Below are positions 1 to 6,811 of a DNA stretch of 64,000 nt, one piece after another; position 1 is the first letter of the stretch, and every line of letters begins with the position of its first letter. Location of the stretch: assembly GCF_007830255.1 (NCBI RefSeq), contig NZ_VLKG01000009.1:1-64000 (forward strand), read 5' to 3'. The notes beneath the pieces were generated by a model. That model saw nothing but the letters and a program-made list of their open reading frames with translations. It did not search any database and was not told where the DNA came from. The position numbers were made by a program, and so were the translations under genes. This stretch comes from Azomonas agilis (lineage in GTDB: Bacteria; Pseudomonadota; Gammaproteobacteria; Pseudomonadales; Pseudomonadaceae).

Positions 1-84
1 AACCTCAGTCTGGTGATGACGGATTTAAGCCGAGGTGCTGAAGAACGTCTGAGTCTGGCTCAAGCGCTGGAGGTGACTCCATGA
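1..84 (+). CDS. C-terminal end of an unidentified protein (partial)
   Basis: An open frame enters from the left edge and encodes 27 residues ending SLAQALEVTP before a TGA. The stop overlaps the ATG of the next gene (ATGA), the tight coupling seen through the rest of this left-hand module, so it is probably the last part of a real upstream gene. Too little is present to assign a family. Confidence 0.5.
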   Translation, partial: NLSLVMTDLSRGAEERLSLAQALEVTP

Positions 85-341
85 GCCGCCCTCCGATCAA
101 TCGCCGCCACAATGATGCTTTGGCTTATGAGCGGGCCAATACCCTGACCTGTGCCGGACTTGGTTTAAGCGCCATTGCTGATCTGCTGGGGGCCGATGGT
201 AGTGAACACCACCTGCATCATGAATTGGAAAGCGGTTTAGCTAATGCAGCCAAAGCCCTAGCCGTGCTGGTGCAACAAACAGGTTATGAGCTGTGCGACC
301 AGTTTGACCCTGATCTGCTGAACGCCCCCACCGAGGACTAA
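81..341 (+). CDS. small hypothetical protein of the integrated element
   Basis: 86 residues, not recognised. It starts at an ATG overlapping the upstream stop by the ATGA arrangement and ends two bases before the primase-like gene, so it lies in the same transcription unit. The protein is mostly helical in appearance, with an Ala/Leu-rich middle (residues 22-65) and a His-rich stretch (HHLHHE, about residues 43-48). There is no signal peptide or membrane segment. Its place directly before the Toprim and DUF927 genes suggests a role in replication or control of the element, but this is inference from position only. Confidence 0.6.
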   Translation: MSRPPINRRHNDALAYERANTLTCAGLGLSAIADLLGADGSEHHLHHELESGLANAAKALAVLVQQTGYELCDQFDPDLLNAPTED

Positions 342-343
342 CC

Positions 344-1267
344 ATGACCGACTTTAAAAACCCTGCCTTAGCGGGGACAGGATCGCTCATGCCTGAAAAA
401 GCAGAATGGGCGTTTAAGGACGCACTGGAAGCCGCCTTCGGGCGGCTGGACTTTGTACCGATGATGGATGGCCACTTCCACCGCTTCCGCGTACCAGAGG
501 ACAAATCCGGTACCCGTAACGGTTGGTATGTGGGCTTTTTGGACAACATCGCCAGTGGTGCCTTTGGTAGCTGGAAGCTGGGCCAAACTGGAACATGGAG
601 CAGCCGCCAACCGGCTGACCCCATTGAGGCCGAACTGATTCAACAGCGCATCGAGCAGGTCAAAGCCCAACGCCAAGCCGAACAACAACAGCGGCACCAG
701 CAGGCGGCTGAGAAGGCCCGAGGGATTTGGCAACGGGCACTGCTAGCCAACCCCAATCATGCGTATTTGGTAGCCAAAAAAGTATCGGCCTACGGTCTGC
801 GCCAGCGAGGGAATACCTTGCTGGTGCCGCTGATCCATAACGGCCAACTGGTGAACCTGCAATTCATCCAACCCGATGGCTGCAAACGCTTCCTGAGTGG
901 TGGGCAGGTTAAAGGCTGTTACAGCCCGATGGGGGTAATTGCTCAGGGTAAACCTTTGTATCTGTGTGAAGGCTGGGCCACTGGCGCAACCCTGCACCAG
1001 TACACCGGATGCCCTGTGGCCTGTGCGATGAACGCGGGCAACCTGCTCCCGGCTGGCCAACAACTCAAGGCCCGCTATCCCGATCTGGCGTTGATCGTCG
1101 CCGGTGATGACGACCGCCTCACCGACGGCAATCCGGGACGCATGAAGGCCAATGCTGCGGCCTTAGCCCTGAGTGCTGAATTGGTATTTCCCAACTTCCC
1201 TGCAGATGCCCCGCTGTCCTTAACCGATTTCAACGACTTGGCGCTTTGGAGTGCTCACCATGACTGA
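344..1267 (+). CDS. Toprim-domain primase-like protein
   Basis: 307 residues. The C-terminal half has the two hallmarks of a Toprim fold: an acidic motif CEGWATGATL (Glu about 209) and AGDDD (Asp about 255-257), as in primases of phages, satellites and plasmids. A helical Gln/Ala/Arg-rich linker (about 95-130) separates it from an N-terminal region containing WYVGFLDNIASGAFGSW, similar in character to the N-terminal part of phage-type primase proteins. The classical Cys4 zinc-ribbon is not evident. The gene overlaps the following DUF927 gene by 8 bases, which supports a primase plus helicase/ATPase replication pair for the element. Family assignment is good; the exact enzymatic activity is inferred. 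Confidence 0.8.
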   Translation: MTDFKNPALAGTGSLMPEKAEWAFKDALEAAFGRLDFVPMMDGHFHRFRVPEDKSGTRNGWYVGFLDNIASGAFGSWKLGQTGTWSSRQPADPIEAELIQQRIEQVKAQRQAEQQQRHQQAAEKARGIWQRALLANPNHAYLVAKKVSAYGLRQRGNTLLVPLIHNGQLVNLQFIQPDGCKRFLSGGQVKGCYSPMGVIAQGKPLYLCEGWATGATLHQYTGCPVACAMNAGNLLPAGQQLKARYPDLALIVAGDDDRLTDGNPGRMKANAAALALSAELVFPNFPADAPLSLTDFNDLALWSAHHD

Positions 1268-3053
1268 TTCCAACAACGTGATTCCCTTGGTGCGCGCTGA
1301 GCTGGTCAGCATTGAACCGGATCGCCCCTGCTGGGGCGTGTATGAGCATTGGGTCATCAACGAAAAAGGCCGCAAGCTCAAACCCGGTGTGTACTGGCAC
1401 AGCTTTCACAAAGCCGACGAAGATCCCGACAGCGACCGAGAGCGCCCCTTAGTGGACGACTGGATTGCTACACCGGTGACCGTATTAGCGCGGACAATCT
1501 GCACCGATGACGGCATGGAGGGCCGCCTGCTTAAACTACACGTCGCCTCAGGGGTGAAAGAGTGGATCATGCCGATGGAGGTGTTTGGCGGCAGTGGTGA
1601 AGAGGCCCGGCGTACCCTGTTTGGCATGGGGGTCATCATCGCGCTGAAGAAACGTACCTTCTTTATGGAGTACCTGCTGGATCAACAGCCCGCCGATACC
1701 TACGAAACCACCGCCCGTCCCGGCTGGCACTCAGCGGGTGTTTTTGTCCTGCCGACAGGTACTCTGGGCAGTGACCGCGTGCGCTACCAGTCCAGTGGCC
1801 GCAGCCCCAACCTGTTTAAACGCAAAGGAACCTTGGAGCCGTGGCAACAACAGGTGGCCAGCAAGTGCTTGGGTAATCCGGTACTCACCCTATCGGTGGG
1901 CTGTGCTCTGGCTGGCCCCTTGCTCAGTCTGGTAGGCGTAAACGGAGGTGGTGTGCATCTGGTCGGTGACAGCTCCAAGGGTAAATCACTGGCGCAACTG
2001 GTCGGCGCTTCGGTGTGGGGCGATCCGGGGCCAGCGGGTTTTGGGGCGAGCTGGTGCATGACCAAGAACGGGCTGGAGATTGAAGCCGCCAGCCGCAATG
2101 ACACGCTGCTCAGTCTGGACGAAATCAAACGCGCCAACCCCAAGGACATACAGGAAATGGCCTACAGCCTCGCCAATGGCGTGGGCAAAGGCACCATGAA
2201 CCGCGAGCGGGAAGGCCGCGTCAAACTGAACTGGCGTTTGCTTACCCTATCCAGTGGGGAACGCTCCCTCAGTGAACACGCGGCCATCAGTGGTAACACC
2301 GCCCATGCCGGGGCCGAGTTACGCATGGTGGATGTGAACGCCGGTACCCGAACCCACGGTGCTTTTGATGAGCTGCACAGCCTTAGCGGTGAAGACTTCC
2401 ACCGCAGCATCACTCTGCTGGTCGGCCAACACTATGGGCATTTAGGCCCCGCCTTTGTCGAGCAACTGATTGCCTACAAGAGCTATGAAGGACTGGCGGA
2501 ATCCTTCTCCAAGGTGCGCGCCCAATTCGTAGCCGACAATGCTCAGGCCGGACGGGTAGCCGACCGTTTCGCCGTCATAGCACTGGCCGGAGAGATGGCC
2601 ATCGGTTACGGCTTACTGCCGTGGCCTCTGGGCACCAGCTTGGCCGACAGCAAAACCCTGTACCGCGAATGGCTAGAGCGGGTGGGCAGTGGTAATGCCG
2701 AAGACCGTCAGATCCTCGCCAGTATTGCGACCTTTATTGAGCGTTATGGGGATAGCCGCTTCTCCGATATTGAAGCCGTAGAGCCCGACACCAAGGTACT
2801 TAACCGCGCTGGATACCGGCGTAAAACGCCCTCGGAGCTGCTGTATCTGTTTAACAGTGCAGCCTTAACCGAAGCCGCGCCCGGTTATGGCCTCAGCCGG
2901 ATCGCCCTTGCGCTGGATACCGCTGGAGCCCTGAGCGAGCGCGATATCGAAAAAGGCCAGAAGCGCTACACCAAAAAACAATCCATTCCCGGAGGAGGTC
3001 GTTATCGGCCCAGTTTCTACGTCATCAACCCGGAACAGCTAGAGCCCAAATAA
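1260..3053 (+). CDS. DUF927-family ATPase / replicative helicase-like protein
   Basis: About 597 residues from the ATG at 1260; an in-frame GTG at 1251 is possible but less likely, because the ATG sits in the ATGACTGA overlap with the Toprim gene stop. A Walker A motif GDSSKGKS lies at about residues 236-243, followed by a Walker B-like LLSLDEI about 60 residues later. The GWH...VFVLPTG region before the P-loop is typical of DUF927 proteins. These occur next to Toprim primases in prophages, satellites and integrative elements and are thought to act as helicases. The GGGACA repeat field starts about 30 bases after the stop, so this protein is the obvious candidate to act at it (inference). Confidence 0.85.
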   Translation: MTDSNNVIPLVRAELVSIEPDRPCWGVYEHWVINEKGRKLKPGVYWHSFHKADEDPDSDRERPLVDDWIATPVTVLARTICTDDGMEGRLLKLHVASGVKEWIMPMEVFGGSGEEARRTLFGMGVIIALKKRTFFMEYLLDQQPADTYETTARPGWHSAGVFVLPTGTLGSDRVRYQSSGRSPNLFKRKGTLEPWQQQVASKCLGNPVLTLSVGCALAGPLLSLVGVNGGGVHLVGDSSKGKSLAQLVGASVWGDPGPAGFGASWCMTKNGLEIEAASRNDTLLSLDEIKRANPKDIQEMAYSLANGVGKGTMNREREGRVKLNWRLLTLSSGERSLSEHAAISGNTAHAGAELRMVDVNAGTRTHGAFDELHSLSGEDFHRSITLLVGQHYGHLGPAFVEQLIAYKSYEGLAESFSKVRAQFVADNAQAGRVADRFAVIALAGEMAIGYGLLPWPLGTSLADSKTLYREWLERVGSGNAEDRQILASIATFIERYGDSRFSDIEAVEPDTKVLNRAGYRRKTPSELLYLFNSAALTEAAPGYGLSRIALALDTAGALSERDIEKGQKRYTKKQSIPGGGRYRPSFYVINPEQLEPK

Positions 3054-3083
3054 ACCCATTCCCCATAGGAACCTTGTTTTTAA

Positions 3084-3326
3084 GGGACAGCAGGGACAAA
3101 GGGACGAACACCAAGCAGAGCCAATAAATACGCGGGTTTAAGCCGATTCATACTGTCCCTTGAATAAAAAAGGAAAGGGACAGGAGGGACACACCTTTAA
3201 GGGTTATAGAAATACAGCCTTTTTTTCTGTCCCTTGATTCCTGCTTAAACCGCGCTGTCCCTGAGTATTAGGGACAGCTCAAAGCCGCGTAGCTCTAGGC
3301 GTGTAGCTGCTTTGTCCCTTCGTCCC
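3084..3326 (+). repeat. cluster of GGGACA-type repeats (iteron-like)
   Basis: The 304-base gap between the DUF927 gene and the next gene is filled with a short motif in both orientations. Forward GGGAC copies start at 3084, 3093, 3101, 3177, 3186 and 3271. Reverse GTCCC copies sit at about 3153-3159, 3227-3233, 3255-3261, 3312-3318 and 3321-3326. Most read RGGGACAG or AAGGGACA. Pairs are spaced 8-9 bases, close to one helical turn, which is typical of protein-binding iterons. Position straight after the primase/helicase genes suggests a replication origin or control region. Confidence 0.7.
3254..3278. repeat. perfect 9-bp inverted repeat inside the GGGACA cluster
   Basis: GCTGTCCCT (3254-3262) and AGGGACAGC (3270-3278) are perfect inverted copies around a 7-base AT-rich spacer. 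This could be a hairpin or a dimer binding site. There is no T-tract, so a terminator is unlikely. Confidence 0.75.
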
Positions 3327-3357
3327 TTGGATTTTGAAATTCTAGAGAGACGTTCCA

Positions 3358-4086
3358 ATGATGACGCTGAACCCTCTATCCAACCTATTCGCCCAATTGG
3401 AGGCTCAGGCCAAGGCGGTTGACTCCACCACCGAGCCCCCACAACCGACCACCACTCACCCTAAGCTGTATCTGCTGGTGCTGGATAATGCGCAAACCAT
3501 CCAACACTTCAGCCCCAGCTCAGTGGAGGAAGTACACACCCATGCCCGCCTGAAACACGGGGTTTCACTGCTGCGCGTGGTCGCTGTACCCAATGCCAAA
3601 CGCTTCCTGACCAATGAAGAACTCTCCAAGGCCTTAGCCGGTACTTGGAGACCTATGCAAAATCGCACAGGCCTCCCTCCTCATACCCTGCTGGTGCGGG
3701 TGGCCAATCTGCTGGGCTGCTCAGGGGACTACCTATTGAAACAGGGGTTTCTTGAACCCTGCGACTTAGAGGAACAGGCCGCCACTGATCCTTGGGTACT
3801 GGCTGAGGGAATACGCCGCGATCCGCGTTGGTGTCCGCCGCCAATGTCCGAACAACGGACAATGCCCCACGAGCCTGACTCAGCGGGACAGGGGGAACCC
3901 CAAGCACACACCACCCATTGGACAGCCCAGATAGCCCCAGCGGAATGGCTCCAAGCCCGTGATGCTTACCTAAATCACTTGCTGGCCTGCCCTAACTGCT
4001 GGGCTCCCATCAAGCGCTACTGTCCCGAAGGCCAAGCCCTGCACCAGCACTACCAGAACCAACCCAAGGAGGCCCGCCATGACTAA
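3358..4086 (+). CDS. hypothetical protein with C-terminal Cys motif
   Basis: 242 residues, family not recognised. The N-terminal region has a Pro/Thr-rich segment (about 22-36) followed by a compact part (LYLLVLDNAQTIQHF onward). A Cys-rich tail, CPNCWAPIKRYC at about residues 212-223, could bind a metal. The central region (about 140-190) is Pro/Glu/Gln-rich and probably flexible. Two ATG codons are adjacent (3358 and 3361); either may be used. It overlaps the next gene by 8 bases (ATG at 4079), so the two are probably co-expressed. It follows the GGGACA repeats directly and may be controlled from there. Confidence 0.7.
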   Translation: MMTLNPLSNLFAQLEAQAKAVDSTTEPPQPTTTHPKLYLLVLDNAQTIQHFSPSSVEEVHTHARLKHGVSLLRVVAVPNAKRFLTNEELSKALAGTWRPMQNRTGLPPHTLLVRVANLLGCSGDYLLKQGFLEPCDLEEQAATDPWVLAEGIRRDPRWCPPPMSEQRTMPHEPDSAGQGEPQAHTTHWTAQIAPAEWLQARDAYLNHLLACPNCWAPIKRYCPEGQALHQHYQNQPKEARHD

Positions 4087-4684
4087 CCAAGACCTACTTA
4101 AACGCCTGTGGGCCTTAGATGCAAAACAAGGTCTGAGCATTCGTACCCAACTGCTGGTGCGCCGCCGTCTGTGTCGAGTGCTGTCTGAATTGCGGCATCA
4201 GATCCAAGGGGAGCGCCAAGCTCAGATCAGAAAGGCACGGCTCCAGCTACCCAACAACCCAAGCCCCTTCGATCAAGCCCGCATCAAACGACTGGAGCAA
4301 ACCGCCAAGGGCCACCGTATCCAAGAACTGGCGGAAACGCTTCGCCAGCAGATTCAGTTAGGCGGGGATCTGGTTATCAATCAGGCTATCTACGATGCCT
4401 TGGGACTGGATGAGCTGCTGGTGCTGCTCAACGTCAACTCAGCCGACCACGCATGGGTAGTGGAGCAAATGGGCGACGAACCACCCTTCTTTGGGCTGGT
4501 GTTTGTACCGGGCTCAGAGAACAGTGCCAGCCGTGAAGCCCAACGCAAGGAGCATGGGCCGGTGCTGGAGGCGTGTTTGTCCTCCATTACCGAAGTGATG
4601 CGGCATCCTGATTTTGACCCTGAAGCGCTGGGACGAAGGATTAGGAAGAAGAACAAAGGGAAGAGGTTGAAGCGGGTTAAATAA
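4079..4684 (+). CDS. hypothetical basic helical protein
   Basis: 201 residues, not recognised. Residues 1-110 are strongly helical and basic (LLVRRRLCRVL, RQAQIRKARLQL). The C-terminus is a very basic tail (GRRIRKKNKGKRLKRVK), which suggests contact with nucleic acid. It is translationally coupled to the upstream gene by an 8-base overlap. It ends the first gene block of the element; the DNA after it changes character towards the integron cassettes. Confidence 0.65.
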   Translation: MTNQDLLKRLWALDAKQGLSIRTQLLVRRRLCRVLSELRHQIQGERQAQIRKARLQLPNNPSPFDQARIKRLEQTAKGHRIQELAETLRQQIQLGGDLVINQAIYDALGLDELLVLLNVNSADHAWVVEQMGDEPPFFGLVFVPGSENSASREAQRKEHGPVLEACLSSITEVMRHPDFDPEALGRRIRKKNKGKRLKRVK

Positions 4685-4756
4685 AAAATAAGACAGCCAA
4701 CTAACTTAAATTTCACTCAGGTCAGATCGGCTAAGGTAGATCTGGCCTATTCTTTA

Positions 4757-4870
4757 TGGTGCATAACATTCTTATTCAGTCATGGAGCTGCCATAAGGCT
4801 TAGCCTAGAAGGTTTCTAGTAATCAAAACAGAAGATTATCCACCAGACCCGTTTGGTAGGTTATGCACCA
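4757..4870. repeat. inverted repeat TGGTGCATAAC / GTTATGCACCA before the cassettes
   Basis: An 11-base perfect inverted repeat (4757-4767 and 4860-4870) frames 92 bases just upstream of the cassette junction. The outer arms resemble an integron R''/R' pair (GCATAAC...GTTATGC), so this could be a decayed attC. However, no paired L''/L' arms with extra-helical bases are visible inside, so I do not call it attC. Confidence 0.4.
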
Positions 4871-4887
4871 AGTGGTGTCTAATAATA

Positions 4888-4894
4888 GTTAGGC
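4888..4894 (+). other. integron cassette junction (GTTAGGC core)
   Basis: GTTAGGC matches the integron core GTTRRRY; recombination occurs between G and TT. The ten bases GTTAGGCCGC at 4888-4897 are exactly complementary to GCGGCCTAAC at 5550-5559, as expected for the two ends of one circularisable cassette. This defines the left end of cassette 1. No attI site or integron integrase precedes it. Confidence 0.75.
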
Positions 4895-4910
4895 CGCAAA
4901 GGAGACGGCA

Positions 4911-5558
4911 ATGGGTATTCAAGCGCAAGAAGATGCATTGTTCCAAGAGTGGCGGGCCGCAAGGCCGAGATTTGTGGCCGATGGGGCGGTAGATGAAGAT
5001 GCGTATTCGTCAAGTGAACGACGAATACTTTTTATGCTGAAAGAGGTTAACGATCCAGAAGGCGGAGACTGGGATTTAAGGCAATTCATCAAAGATGGCG
5101 GTCGTTCCTACACATGGAACAACATCACTCGCTGGATTGAAGGAATCCGTAATCTCTCAATTGATATTCCGTGGAAAGATTTAGAGCAAGTTGACAATGA
5201 AAGGAGAGCAAAGGCTTTAAGGTCAGTTGCCGCCGTTAATCTTAAAAAAAGTCCGGGTTCGCACACGTCTGATCCGAGTGAAATTGCAGTTATTGCGGAG
5301 CAAGACAAGGCATTTCTAAATAGGCAAGTGAGTCTGTATCAAGCAGATTTAATAATTTGTTGTGGCGTCAGCGATACATTTCATTGGCTTGTCGCATTTG
5401 ACAGGCCGCCGGAATGGAGGCAAACCTCAAGGGGCATCGCGTACCATGAATATAGGCCTGGAAAGTTTGTGGTCGCATATGCGCATCCTGAGGCGCGTGT
5501 AGCAGATTCCATTCTCTATTACGGCCTCATTGATGCAATTCGGGAGATTGCGGCCTAA
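4911..5558 (+). CDS. integron-cassette protein, possible uracil-DNA-glycosylase-like fold
   Basis: 215 residues filling cassette 1, with its TAA stop (5556-5558) inside the R'' box of attC, as is typical for cassette genes. A purine-rich ribosome site (aaggagacgg) lies just before the ATG. FMLKEVNDPEGGDWD (about 41-55), DLIICCGVSDTF (about 146-157) and YAHPEARV (about 190-197) are arranged like the strand-end loops and HPxxR motif of the uracil-DNA glycosylase superfamily. The catalytic residues are not certain, so only a fold similarity is proposed. Cassette genes often encode defence, toxin or resistance functions, but nothing here proves one. Confidence 0.75.
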   Translation: MGIQAQEDALFQEWRAARPRFVADGAVDEDAYSSSERRILFMLKEVNDPEGGDWDLRQFIKDGGRSYTWNNITRWIEGIRNLSIDIPWKDLEQVDNERRAKALRSVAAVNLKKSPGSHTSDPSEIAVIAEQDKAFLNRQVSLYQADLIICCGVSDTFHWLVAFDRPPEWRQTSRGIAYHEYRPGKFVVAYAHPEARVADSILYYGLIDAIREIAA

Positions 5559-5643
5559 CTATGCGTTCAAGCGGACTGCCGGGGACGCCACATCTTCAAC
5601 CCAAGCGTTATCGGCCCGGCAGCCGCTTAACGCGGCGTTAGGG
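5553..5643 (+). other. integron attC recombination site
   Basis: All attC parts are visible. R'' is GCCTAAC (5553-5559) and R' is GTTAGGG (5637-5643). The long arms are GTTCAAGCGGACTGCCGGG (5565-5583) and CCCGGCAGCCGCTTAAC (5615-5631), which pair perfectly except for two unpaired bases on the left arm (C5568 and A5575). Such extra-helical bases on one arm are the hallmark of attC sites and set strand choice by the integrase. The R'/R'' mismatch (GGG versus GGC) is normal because R' belongs to the next cassette. Confidence 0.92.
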
Positions 5644-5673
5644 GTATCCACATGACATCTGACACACTCGACT

Positions 5674-6495
5674 ATGGGCCGTGAACTCAAAAGACTAAAG
5701 CGCCGCAAGGACGTCGTATCGAGGTTGGATGCTCTGCTTGAGCAGGCCACGACGACTTTGGTGATTCACTATTCATGCGAGAGTTTCTACGATAAGACTG
5801 ACGGCAAAACACCCCGCGTCACGTCGCTTGCCGTTAGAAATCTTGCTTCAGGGCAAACGGACTCGTTCTCGATTCATCAAATAGCAGAGGAACAGCACGT
5901 CGCCTTCGAGCAAATCGCTGAGCACTACGACGCACTCGAACGCCATATGCTAGATCGCTTTTTTGATTTCCTGCGCACTCGCCAGCACTGCAATTGGATT
6001 CATTGGAACATGCGGGACGTCAACTACGGATTTGCCGCGATCGAACATAGATACCGCGTTCTAGGCGGCGCACCTATTCAAGTATCAGAAGATCGAAAGT
6101 TTGACCTTTCGCGCGCGCTCGTGGACATCTACGGCGTTGGCTATATCGGTCACCCAAGGCTGGAGATGCTGATTGAACTGAACAAAATTACCGCCAAAGA
6201 CTTCATGACGGGAAAGCAGGAGGCGGCGGCATTTGACAACAAGGAGTTCGTCAAACTGCATCAGTCCACTCTGCGGAAAGTCGATACCTTAGCGAACATC
6301 TTTGAGCGAACGACGAACAAAAGCCTTAAGACCAAAGCAACCTGGGCTGAACAGTACGGATTTACCCCTGCTGTCATTGGTGAGTGGGCGAAAGAGCATT
6401 GGCTTGTTACAACTCTCGTTGCCGGTGGCGGCTTACTTACCTTTGTTGTCCGCGTCTTCGATCTCTGGGCGCTTTTCGGTGGCAACAACCCCTAA
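5674..6495 (+). CDS. integron-cassette protein with C-terminal membrane anchor, unknown function
   Basis: 273 residues, not recognised. The soluble part (1-240) has a strand LVIHYSCESFYD (about 29-40), WIHWNMRDVNYGFAAIEHRY (about 108-127) and KLHQSTLRKVDTLANIFE (about 194-211). Together they faintly recall a DEDD-type exonuclease, but the first acidic pair is not intact, so this is tentative. A single hydrophobic helix (about 243-268) would anchor the C-terminus. The stop (6493-6495) lies in the R'' box of the following attC, proving it is a cassette gene. A 10-codon open frame at 5652-5684 overlaps the start and could couple translation. No strong ribosome site precedes the ATG at 5674. Confidence 0.72.
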   Translation: MGRELKRLKRRKDVVSRLDALLEQATTTLVIHYSCESFYDKTDGKTPRVTSLAVRNLASGQTDSFSIHQIAEEQHVAFEQIAEHYDALERHMLDRFFDFLRTRQHCNWIHWNMRDVNYGFAAIEHRYRVLGGAPIQVSEDRKFDLSRALVDIYGVGYIGHPRLEMLIELNKITAKDFMTGKQEAAAFDNKEFVKLHQSTLRKVDTLANIFERTTNKSLKTKATWAEQYGFTPAVIGEWAKEHWLVTTLVAGGGLLTFVVRVFDLWALFGGNNP

Positions 6496-6560
6496 CATGG
6501 CGCTCAACCTCCGCGGCTTTGCCGCTACGGCGGCCCCTCACGTCCAAAGCGCGCAGTACC
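6489..6560 (+). other. truncated attC at the end of cassette 2
   Basis: CCCCTAAC (6489-6496) is exactly complementary to GTTAGGGG (5637-5644) at the start of cassette 2, so it is that cassette's own R'' box. A left arm starting GGCGCTCAACCTC follows, but I cannot find a matching right arm or a clear R' box downstream. The site seems deleted on its right side, which would freeze the cassettes in place. The right limit given is approximate. Confidence 0.7.
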
Positions 6561-6811
6561 AGTTATACCACTGGCTTCATGGGCACCACCAGTAACACGA
6601 CTACCATAGGCCCATACTTCAGCGTGGGGAACCTGCTGGTGCAGTATGTGTTGCAGTAGGGTTAGATGACGAGGTTCTAAATACAGGTGGTTTAACTCAA
6701 GCACTGGCATTGAACACCTCCTGTTAGTGCCCGCTTATCTGCCCAGTTATAGGCTGGAGTGGGTGTCTTGCTAGGGTTGTGGGGCTTCCTGTTATCTGCC
6801 CGCATACATTG

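Noticed and set aside
4757-4870. Third attC site before cassette 1
   Set aside because: Outer boxes resemble R''/R', but no paired inner arms with extra-helical bases exist; kept only as an inverted repeat.
4888-6560. Complete integron with integrase
   Set aside because: No intI-like gene is found on either strand of the window; only cassettes and attC sites are present.
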